Shown: positions 49,226 through 57,495 of the stretch, piece after piece
How positions within the stretch are numbered: the first letter of the stretch is position 1
Layout: every line of letters starts with the position of its first letter
Source: Dioscorea cayenensis subsp. rotundata
Lineage: Eukaryota; Streptophyta; Magnoliopsida; Dioscoreales; Dioscoreaceae
Assembly: GCF_009730915.1 (NCBI RefSeq)
Contig: NC_052487.1
Location: 558,001 to 622,000 of the forward strand
Length of the DNA: 64,000 bases
Reading direction: 5' to 3'
Notes under the pieces: generated by a model
What the model was told of the DNA's origin: nothing
Database searches by the model: none
Seen by the model: the letters and a program-made list of their open reading frames with translations, nothing else
Made by a program: the position numbers and the translations under genes

Positions 49226-50262
49226 TTTTTTGAAAAATGTGGATAAACCACAGCTTTATTGAAATAGCAAAGGATACAGTATAATAGTCCTCTCACCATA
49301 GGTGAGGAACAAAACTAAGTACAACATAACAACAACGTACGAGAAAACGAGGAAAAGTCAAAGATAAAAGCTGGACAGACAAAAAACACCGTCTGGATCA
49401 TCAGGCCTGTCCAGTCAGACAGGTGTAGGGACTACTCCTGTGAAGCTAAAGAAAACCAAGAGAGCAGGATGTTAGCAAATTTAAAAATAATAGTGTAGAA
49501 CTGTAAAGCATTAAGTTGAAAAATACGGGTATTCCGTTCAATCCAGATATTCCATAAGATCGCTCGGGAGATGAAATCCTAGATGCATCGGAGTTGAAGA
49601 TTAATGGATGGTAACCAGGTAGTCCAGAACTAGGGGATAAATTGTGGAGGGAAGATTGGGTCAAAGAGTTGAAGAAAAAATGCCCAGATTCGGTTTGAGA
49701 AGGTGCAATTAAGAAAAAGATGATCAAGGTCCTCTGAGGCATTGTGGCATAAAACACAAGTATCAGAGGTGTTTTGAAAGTTGCACATTCTTTTGGAAAG
49801 ATTTGTAATAGTGAGAATTTTATCCTCTCCAGCAAGCCAGCAGAAAAGAGTTATTTTGCTATGACTACGAGTTTTCCAGAAATGCGAGTAGAGTAGACTA
49901 CGCAATCCACCGTCAATAAGGAATTTGTAAAAGGATTTGACAGTGAACTTCCCATTTTTTTCCGAAACCCAGTTAGGAGAATCGTCCTGGTTTAATTTTA
50001 TGCAAAACCGAAAGGGTAAAAGAGTGGGGATAACACCCGCCCAGAAGAATGATTTGTTTCTGGGTGGAGTATAAGACAAAACTCCAGTTAGGCTTCTGTT
50101 TAGGTAGTTGATGTATATGATTTTGGCCCAGCCACAATTTGGGTTGCAAGATAGTTTCCACCACCATTTCCCAAGCAATGCTATAATAAAATCACGAAGA
50201 TTGAGAATTCCCCAGCCACTCATGTCTTTGGATCTAGTGATCCTATTCCAAGCAACCAACCT
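49226..50262 (-). mobile_element. 5'-truncated LINE (non-LTR retrotransposon), 3' end of ORF2
   Basis: Minus-strand translation begins abruptly at about 50260 with VAWNRITRSKDMSGWG and LLGKWWWKLS, the region after the reverse transcriptase in plant LINE ORF2. It continues into a zf-RVT zinc-binding domain: SEKNGKFTVKSFY, FWKTRSHSKITLF, CVLCHNASEDLDHLFLNC. In another frame follow ILWNIWIERN and a stop at 49432-49434. A 3' UTR then runs to a T-rich run on the plus strand near 49229 (the poly-A tail). The truncation abuts the (AT)n run at 50263-50288. At least one frame change shows it is dead. The neighbouring gene starts only 50 bp beyond the truncated end. Confidence 0.87.
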
Positions 50263-50288
50263 AATATATATATATATATATATATATT
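50263..50288. repeat. (AT)n microsatellite at the LINE 5' boundary
   Basis: Alternating AT directly between the truncated LINE and the start of the next gene. It lies about 25 bp upstream of the ATG at 50313, so it falls in that gene's leader or core promoter. Confidence 0.8.
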
Positions 50289-50312
50289 AACATCACCTCC
50301 ATTCTGATAATC

Positions 50313-51290
50313 ATGTTTGGCAGCATGCACCCTCTCAACTTCCCCCAAATCCCGCACCTCGTTCTCCCCAAAACCCTAACAAGAAAAAACCCTAACCCTA
50401 ACACCAACAACACTATTCCATTGGCCACCAAATCCAAGCAAAGCAAGCAAGAAGAATACAACAACAACGATGAAGAAGATGGTGGCATCCCCTCCAACGA
50501 AGTGAAAACCCTAGTCAAATTCAAATCCAACCACAACTACATCCGCGTCCTCCAAGTCTCCCGGCGAGCCGACCACCACCTCGCTGGCTCTCGACTCCTC
50601 CTCCTCGACTCCCCCGGCAACATCCACAGCATCTCATTCCTCTTCAAATCCCTCACCGCCACTTACTTCGACGTCTTCGCCACATTCCCCCCAATCCTCC
50701 CCTCCGGCCCAATCGCCATCCTCGGCTTCGGCGCTGGAACCGCCGCCAGACTCATCCTCCATCTGTACCCTGAATCGCAGATCCACGGATGGGAGCTCGA
50801 CTCATCTGTTATCTCCGTCGGGAGAGAGTTCTTCGGCCTGGAGAAACTCGAGAAACAGAACAAAGGCAAGCTTTTTATCTACATTGGCGATGCTCTGGAT
50901 GCCGAGATCAACGACGGGTTTTCAGGGATCCTTGTTGATCTCTTCTCGAAGGGGAGCTTGATCCCGGAGCTACAGAAGGCGGAGACATGGAAGAGATTGA
51001 AGAGCAAGTTGAAGAAGGGAGGGAGGATCATGGTGAACTGCGGCGGGAGCTGCGTTGAAGCCGAGGATCCGGAGCGAGAGGGGAACGCGGTGATGGTGGA
51101 GACGCTGAAGGCGATGCGGGAGGTGTTTGCAGACAAGGTGTTTGTTTTAAAGCTCAGGCATTGGAAAGAAGATAGTTGTGTTGCTTTTACTGGGCCTTCG
51201 CCGAATATGGGCTTTTGGAAACAGGCCTTGCCTTTGGGCTTGAACTCTTATGTTGATACGTGGGCTCCTTTGTCATCCTTGGAACTCTAG
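50313..51290 (+). CDS. Spermidine-synthase-fold SAM-dependent methyltransferase-like protein, probably chloroplast-targeted
   Basis: Single-exon 325-aa frame. Residues 1-60 are rich in Pro, Asn, Ser, Thr and Lys with few acidic residues until NNNDEEDGG, consistent with an organelle transit peptide. Residues 65 onward form a class I Rossmann fold: motif I AILGFGAGTAARLI, acidic second strand HGWELDSSVISVGREFF, GDAL, then GGRIMVNCGG. This resembles the plant 'S-adenosyl-L-methionine-dependent methyltransferase superfamily, spermidine synthase-like' proteins. The aminopropyltransferase catalytic signature is not evident, so polyamine synthesis is not supported. The protein ends with WAPLSSLEL. 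The gene has high GC at its 5' end. An alternative start at the second Met, residue 5, is possible. It lies head-to-tail with the small peptide genes downstream, with no sign of functional linkage. Confidence 0.85.
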   Translation: MFGSMHPLNFPQIPHLVLPKTLTRKNPNPNTNNTIPLATKSKQSKQEEYNNNDEEDGGIPSNEVKTLVKFKSNHNYIRVLQVSRRADHHLAGSRLLLLDSPGNIHSISFLFKSLTATYFDVFATFPPILPSGPIAILGFGAGTAARLILHLYPESQIHGWELDSSVISVGREFFGLEKLEKQNKGKLFIYIGDALDAEINDGFSGILVDLFSKGSLIPELQKAETWKRLKSKLKKGGRIMVNCGGSCVEAEDPEREGNAVMVETLKAMREVFADKVFVLKLRHWKEDSCVAFTGPSPNMGFWKQALPLGLNSYVDTWAPLSSLEL

Positions 51291-51410
51291 TGAATTGTAT
51301 GCACAAAAAATGGGTAAAAAGACTGCATTGGCAATGAATTCAACCATGAAATAGTGAATACCGAAATTTCCATGATATATCTTTGGAACCACCTAACATT
51401 CATCCGTGAC

Positions 51411-51420
51411 TATATAAATA
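51411..51420 (+). promoter_or_regulatory. TATA box of peptide gene A1
   Basis: TATATAAATA lies 33 bp before the start codon of A1. The equivalent TATATAAGTA precedes gene A2 at about 56226, with the same downstream CACACGCTTA. That supports both being real core promoters with very short leaders. Confidence 0.6.
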
Positions 51421-51452
51421 AACCACACGCTTAATTGGGAACACAGAAAGCC

Positions 51453-51811
51453 ATGGGAAAGTTTAGCATTTGCAACCTTGTTGTCTTTCTTGTGTTTCTC
51501 AGCTTCCTCATAAGCATGTCCAATTCCTTGCCAGGTACTTCTTCTTCTAAATGATTTAAACTTAATTTCAAAACATGAATGATATATATATATATATATA
51601 TATTGTTTGATTTTCATTTGGACATTTAGGTGGTTCTAAGAAGCTGTTATTATGTATTGCTGAACATGGCAAAGGATGCATGGAGCCAAACCCTGTTGTA
51701 GAAGTTCATTCAAGAAGGCTACAGCTGAGAGAAACTACAATTCGTCCACGTTCACCGATTGGGAATCAACGTACGGGACAATCTCGACCACCACCTCCAA
51801 GCATTATATAA
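51453..51811 (+). CDS. Small secreted-peptide precursor A1 (87 aa)
   Basis: Two exons, 51453-51534 and 51630-51811, join in phase 1 (CCA G|GT). Residues 1-25 are a signal peptide with a long hydrophobic core (LVVFLVFLSFLISM). The intron falls immediately after the predicted cleavage region. The mature part has two cysteines (LLLCIAEHGKGC), a PNPVVEVHSRR segment with a basic pair, and a proline-rich tail RPRSPIGNQRTGQSRPPPP. Its paralogue A2 at 56272-56743 keeps every one of these landmarks. Length, signal peptide, basic site and C-terminal Pro/Ser/Gly/Asn motif are typical of plant signalling-peptide precursors, as in the PIP, CEP and IDA-like groups. The tail does not match any of those consensus sequences well enough to name it. 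Function is inferred only from architecture. Confidence 0.75.
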
Positions 51812-52011
51812 TGATAATAGTACTTTACTTATAAGGTCATGCATGCCTCTCCAAATTACTGATAAAAATAAATCGATCATATATATGTATATGTAAATCT
51901 TATGTGGTTGTTGTTTCTTGTTGTTCTTTGCTATTTTCAGACTGTTGTTCGGTATGGTCTATGCCTCTACCTTTTAGTTTTTATCTAATTTTTTTTAAAA
52001 CAAAATCAATG

Positions 52012-52140
52012 AGTTTTTCAGTGAGTGATGCACCAACTACCATGGGCTTTTTGAATAAAGTGGATAAAGCCATCGATTTATTAGGAAAAATAAAAGCACC
52101 AAACAACAAAATGACAACAAAAAAACGATCGGAAAAAAAC
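52012..52140 (-). mobile_element. Possible LINE 3'-end stub
   Basis: TTTTTGAATAAAGTGGATAAAG followed by ATTTATT resembles the 3' ends of the LINE copies at 11398 and 49226, but more weakly. It would be a short, older fragment between peptide genes A1 and B1. Confidence 0.35.
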
Positions 52141-52911
52141 GAGCGAAAACAGCGATAAAAGGACGCTTACACCAGCGATGGACGGATCCCACAACAAACG
52201 ACAAAAGAAAAAAGTAGAACTGCTTTTTTTAATAGTGAGTTATTTACTTGTACTACTATCAAAATTCAAATGTGACTATGTGAGATTTCTTTCTTTCAAT
52301 CACTGTCATGAATAAAATATATGTAAATATGTTAAAATATATGTATTATATATTTATCTCAGTTTTTTTAATAGAAAGTTATTTACTTGTTTTTTTAACT
52401 TGTTTTTATCTTCAATAAAAAGTGATTTATTCATATTTATCAAAATAAAATAAAACCAAACAAACATTAGATCACTCCTTCCAAATTTCCAATCACTATC
52501 AAAATTTAAATATATAGACCAACTCACCTTTCATTATTGACATGATGAGAGATTTTAATTTTGTGTCTATTTGCTCACATAAAAATAACTCACCTCTCTA
52601 TTATTGACATTGTGAGAGGTCTCAATTTTGTTTTTTATCTGCTCACATATAAGTATAGAGATTTAAAAAAAAAAAATACATAAAAGGAGGTTTTTTTTTT
52701 ATAACATTAGCCAATAAATACTTCTATTTAAAATTTAAATTAAATATAGGTACAAATATATAGCGCACTTACAATTCCAACGACACTTATTTGGCTTAAA
52801 TAAATTAAAAAACAAAAGGGGCCACTTGAGAAGAGCCCACACTGACCTACCACTTTTGTCTCTCTCGAGTAACACACCAACCCATTTGCATCTTGGGTTG
52901 GCTTAGACTTT

Positions 52912-52928
52912 AACAAAGTCAAAGTCAA
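52912..52928 (-). promoter_or_regulatory. Double W-box upstream of peptide gene B1
   Basis: ACAAAGTCAAAGTCAAT reads on the minus strand as two TTGACT cores in direct repeat, the binding core of WRKY factors. The same double element is kept upstream of B2 at 57389-57403, within a longer conserved block (AGACTT-AACAAAGTC and CCAACTGGAA-GGAACCCATGCAC). Conservation in both promoters makes chance less likely. WRKY control, and hence stress induction, is an inference. Confidence 0.45.
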
Positions 52929-53093
52929 TCAGCACACTTCTCAATAATTGAAGCCAACTGGAAGGAACCCATGCACGCAGGTAAACAACCCAACCCTCCC
53001 AGCCCCTCCTATATCATTTAATGAGGTGCCTAATCCATTCCTCATCTTACAAGTTAGAACCAGCTAGCAAGCTCTTGGCCAGAGTTGAGAGAG

Positions 53094-53521
53094 ATGGACA
53101 AGTTTCAGTCCAAGCTTATGGCCACACTCCTGGCCATTTCTCTACTTCTCGTTTGTTTCCCAACCATGTCCTTCTCCGTTACATGCGGTACATATATATA
53201 TATATATATATATATTTCTTCATTTCAAACACCTTCATTCATTCATTCATGCATGCATGAGAATTATGTAGAACCTGCAGGCTAATTAATATATAATTAA
53301 TGTTTTGCTGTTGATGTGTGGTTGTAGCTATCCCAAGAAAGATGGTAGCCCGGGTGGAAGCTGCTGGCTTTGTTTGCAGTAATCCGAATGTCGAACCAGT
53401 ACCAAGAGAACAAAGAGGTTATGCTCAAGGCTCAAGGAAAGGAAACGCTCCACCATCTCCTAGTTCAAGCGTTTCCAAGAGTCAAGATGGTTCAGCTGCC
53501 CCACCAGAGAGTAAACAGTGA
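53094..53521 (+). CDS. Small secreted-peptide precursor B1 (95 aa)
   Basis: Exons 53094-53187 and 53328-53521 join in phase 1 (TGC G|CT), the same design as gene A. Residues 1-30 are a signal peptide (LMATLLAISLLLVCFPTMSFS). The mature part begins near AIPRKMVARVE, has a cysteine in GFVCSNP, then GSRKGN followed by APPSPSSS and a hydrophilic tail ending in KQ. The arrangement SR(R/K), a few residues, then P-x-SP is shared with gene A proteins, although overall identity is low. This suggests A and B are distant relatives within one peptide family. It is intact, unlike its module-2 copy. The ATG used is the first one and is followed by a second in-frame ATG at codon 9, which the decayed copy also keeps. 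Confidence 0.75.
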
Positions 53522-53984
53522 TCTATATATGTATATATGTGTGTGTGTGAGCTCAACATCTTTAATTATATGCATGCTTTTATCATTTCAGGAAGATATC
53601 CATGACATGCTTGTACCCAGTTTGTTATGCTATTGTACGTTCCAATGATAATGTAGTTACTAATTAATCCATTTCGCTGACTAAGAAAATTAATGTGTTT
53701 ATATATAATCATGCCATGATTAAATAAGAGATTAAGCTTGTTGCGTATAATTAATCTTGATTCTTGCCAGAGTATGAGTATCCACACTTGCGCTCGAGAT
53801 CGGTCAAAGTTGAAGGTATGAGTCCACTCTCACCCGGGCCATATATAGTCAAAGCTTACTGAGATCTTAATTAATTAATTACTACCTCGCATAAGTCATC
53901 ATAACTAATTTTATTACAGATTCATGTATCTAATCCGATCCAAAACTTAAAACTTGTTGGCAAATCTCTTCATTAATGGGCTAC

Positions 53985-54095
53985 AACTAGCTAAATGCAT
54001 CCATAGCAAATTAAGCTCAGGGTCACCAAGCTTGCCATATTCTTATGCTTCTTATAAAAAACTTGACTGCTTGAACATTTCCTTGTAGGATTTCT
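53985..54095 (+). pseudogene. Decayed signal-peptide exon C1
   Basis: GGGTCACCAAGCTTGCCAT and the following CTTATGCTTCT, TTGA-CATTTC words align with the intact exon at 60301-60391 (AAAGTCACCAACCTTGCCAT...). The upstream TTGTTGGCAAAT-TCTTCA-TAATG-GCT is also shared. Here the start codon is lost and a stop interrupts, so this copy is dead. Confidence 0.6.
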
Positions 54096-54149
54096 ACTTG
54101 GGGTAGTATAGGTTTCCTGCATTGTAGAAGTTCATAAAAATAATCCATG

Positions 54150-54890
54150 TGGCGTTTGGTAAATTAGCAAAATGAGAATATAAATAATAAGAACGATGAT
54201 GGTAATATAAACTATATTTGGTTAAAATGATTGTGGTTGTAAATAAGAAAAATAAAATAAAATAAAAAGAGACTCTGGGGTAAAATTACTTTCATGTCCA
54301 TCTTAAAATAGTGATTTATGTCCAACGATAAATAACTATTTTAATAATATTATTTACTTCCATTTTTATAATTGAATGATAAATTTAAATAATTCATGTC
54401 AATTATTATTTTAATTATTAAATTAAAAATATTTAAACCCGATCATTTAAGTTATATCCACTTTAATTATTATAATGTAATAGTAAAATTAACTATTCTT
54501 ATTTAATTAAATCTCTATTAAGGAAAAAAATATTATTTTACTTTGATTATTATAATTAAATACATAAATTAATAGAGTTATGCTATATTTATGTATTAAA
54601 TTTGCCAAATTGGTTTCCTGAATGGTATGATACCAACTTGGCATTCACATCATCATCCTCATCATTTTTTATTATATAAACTTTAAATTTAAACTTTAAA
54701 ATCTCTCAATTCACTAAATTAATGATTTTTTATTTAATTAATTGTTTCTCAATGATCATAACATTATGTACCAATAGTATTCATTTCTCCTTCCCACAAT
54801 TTGGGGGTAATTAATAGGATTGTAGAAAATCTCATGTCCTATAAGAATCATTCCCATTCTACTTAATAGTTGTATAACCAAAACATAGGT
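54150..54890. mobile_element. Possible AT-rich MITE
   Basis: A GCGTTTGGTAAATTAG-AAAATGAGAAT start and, on the opposite strand at the far end, GTTTTGGTTATACAACT...AGAATGGGAAT form a rough inverted pair around very AT-rich sequence. No target duplication was found. Similar TTTGGT-type ends occur around 61570-62350. Confidence 0.3.
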
Positions 54891-55166
54891 ATATATATAT
54901 ATATATATATATTACAAAAGGGAAATATTATGTTAAAATGAGATGAGAAAATGAACCCAAAAAGAAATCACTGTTTTAATCACTCTGACTTTATTTTGAT
55001 TATATGTATATATCTTGTAAACATATAGTCATTGCATGGACATATGTGCATGCATGAAACCATAATCACCATGCATAATCGATTAACCAGTACATATGTT
55101 TAAGAAAACAACTTGCATATGGAGCTAGCTTTTGATGCATAAATACCTTGAGAGACACGATCGAGG

Positions 55167-55750
55167 TAGGGATGGCAATAATACTCATACCCGACCCAAC
55201 CCGACCCGATCCGACCCGAGTTTTACGGGTAAAACCCGATTTAACCGGGTTTTGGGTCAGGTTCGGGTAAAACCCGACTTGTATGAAACGTGTGCGGGTG
55301 CGGGTATGGAAATTCTAATACCCGACCCGTACCCGAACCCGTACCGGACCCGAAATTAAAATTACTAAAATATTTATATAATATATATATGTATATATAT
55401 ATATATATACTAATATGTTCTACAACTTAACAATTTAGGGTTTTTATTTTTCCTCTTTGTTTGGTCTTGTAATTTTATAATTATTTTATTTTATTTTATT
55501 TTATAAAAAATTATAATTACTTTTAAATTATTTTTTTTATAAAAATAATATATTTTTTATTAATTTTTTTAATATTGGGGCGGGGCCGGGTATACCCACG
55601 GGTCCCCGATTACCCGTCGGGTGCGAGTGTGGGTTTGGGTTTTTAAAACCCGTCGGGTTCGGGTTTGGGTATATTAGTGGGGTATCGGGTATCGGGTACG
55701 GGTACGGGTATGGTAATACCCGCACCTGACCCGACCCGTTGCCATCCCTA
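55167..55750. mobile_element. hAT-type non-autonomous element (584 bp)
   Basis: Ends are TAGGGATGGCAA and its exact reverse complement TTGCCATCCCTA. They are flanked by an 8-bp direct repeat GATCGAGG at 55159-55166 and 55751-55758. An 8-bp duplication with TAGGGATGGCA-type ends fits the hAT superfamily. Both subterminal regions are packed with ACCCGACCCG/CGGGTCGGGT-type words in inverted orientation around an AT-rich core. There is no coding capacity. It lies between the two peptide-gene modules. Confidence 0.88.
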
Positions 55751-56271
55751 GATCGAGGTCCATGCACCCTAAGCAATATGTAGAATAATATAGAGCTATG
55801 TCTCTCTCGATATGTTAATGTGACTGCTAAAATGTCATCACTCTTAATTATCAAATATGGAAGTGCATGCATGATCCCTTCTTCAAAATGATGGCCTAAT
55901 TAAATTGAGTCACTCCACATAATCAATCAACTCAAATTCCGTCTCACATAATATTATGAATACTACAAATTGTAATGTCTACTTCGTCCCACAAGAAATT
56001 AAAAAAGTGAGCATGAAGTACCAATTAATTGATCATGGTAATAAAAAATTTGGCGGTTCAAACTAGTGATTTTGAGATAAAATTTAAAAACTCAAAAGAC
56101 TATGAAAAATTTGCAATCAAGTCAACCATATAATAGTGAACACATGCACAAGTTTCCATTTGCATGACATTTCTCTGAAACCACCTAACACTCTACCTTC
56201 CATAATTGTACATGTTCTTTCAAGACTATATAAGTAAATCACACGCTTACTTGGTCACAAAGAAAGATTCC

Positions 56272-56743
56272 ATGGAAAAGTTCAGCACTGGTAACCTTGT
56301 CGCCTTTATTCTTGTGTTTCTCAGCTTCTTCGTCATAAGCATGTCAAACTCCTTTCCAGGTTCTTCATCTTCTAATTCATCCTCTATGTATGAATCATCA
56401 ATGTCCTTGTTTGGTCTTTAAGCTTTCCATACTTGGTATTAAAATGTCTCCATAATACACATAATGTAAGCATGCATATTATATATATATATATATATAT
56501 TGTCATATATGGAATAATACTCCATAGTATATACATATTGCTTAATTTTCATTTGGACCTTTAGGTAGTCCTAGGAAACTGTTATGCATTGCTCATGACC
56601 ACGGAGAAGGATGCGGGAAGCCAAATCCTGTTCTAGAAGCTCATTCAAGAAGGTTTGAGAGAGGTATTATATATGGTCCACCTTCACCGACGTGGAATCA
56701 AAACACAGGACAAGCTCGAGCATCACCTCCAGGCATTATATAA
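56272..56743 (+). CDS. Small secreted-peptide precursor A2 (88 aa)
   Basis: Exons 56272-56359 and 56565-56743 join in phase 1 as in A1. Residues 1-27 form a signal peptide (LVAFILVFLSFFVISM). The mature part keeps the cysteine pair (LLCIAHDHGEGC), KPNPVLEAHSRR and the tail YGPPSPTWNQNTGQARA, and ends PGII against PSII in A1. Between A1 and A2 the conserved tail positions are P-x-SP-x-x-NQ-x-TGQ-x-R, the best candidate for a processed peptide. A TATA box lies at about 56226. The intron contains a long (AT)n run (about 56479-56501). Intact and probably expressed, but no function is known to me. Confidence 0.75.
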
Positions 56744-57390
56744 GTACTGATAATACACTACAAGTTCATGCATCTCCAAATTAATCAATGAAGGAAATCA
56801 TATGCATATATATATATATGTATCATGTTCTATATATGTTTTGTGTCTGTGACAAAGATCAATGAGTTTTCAGTGATGTACTACTATGTATTACTCAAAC
56901 ATGTTTATTATCTTGCTTCTTTTTAATAATAAGTTATTTTCTTGTACTATATATATATCAAAATGCAAATGTTAGATATCAGTACTCCTTCCCATCACTG
57001 CCATGATCAGGAAAACATATACCACCCAGACCTCTTCATTATTGACATGCATGATGATAGATCTTTTAATGTATATATACGTACATACATGTATAGGAAC
57101 TTAAAAGGTTGAGAAAGCTAATTAATTCATCTCTCTTTTCTGCACAAGAGGTGTATAAAATAAAAAGCAAGTTTCGTTGATTTGAATAAATTCTAGTTTA
57201 TCCATTTTAATAAATAAATAAATAAAGCAAGGCAAAGAAAAAAGTTTGGAAGAGATTAGGAAGGAACAAGTTTGACAAGAGAGATTAATTGGCCAGTTCA
57301 CCTTGACCCACCACTCCTCTATTTCTCCAGGTAGAGACAAACCCACAATTGTATATATATGTTTGGCCTTTAGTTGGTTTAGACTTAACA

Positions 57391-57402
57391 AAGTCAAAGT
57401 CA
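57391..57402 (-). promoter_or_regulatory. Double W-box upstream of B2
   Basis: AAGTCAAAGTCA is the counterpart of the element upstream of B1, with two TGACTT-type cores on the minus strand. Confidence 0.4.
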
Positions 57403-57495
57403 GCACACACACACACACTTGTCAACAATGACAGCCAACTGGAAAGGAACCCATGCACCGGGCAAACGACCTACTAGCTCTTGATCAAAGCTGAG

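Larger units (their letters stand above)
51331..54090 (+). repeat. Module copy 1 of a tandem segmental duplication (peptide genes A1-B1-C1)
   Basis: Colinear homology to 56111-60360 is visible at the promoter of gene A (CAACCAT-ATAGTGAA, GAACCACCTAACA, TATATAA-TAAA-CACACGCTTA), both exons of A, the promoter and both exons of B, a short conserved segment after B (53790-53830: TTGCGCTC-AGATC, AAAGTTGAAGG-[AG]TGAGTCCACTC), and the signal-peptide exon of C. Copies are offset by about 4.8 kb at gene A. The spacing grows downstream because of insertions. Confidence 0.85.
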
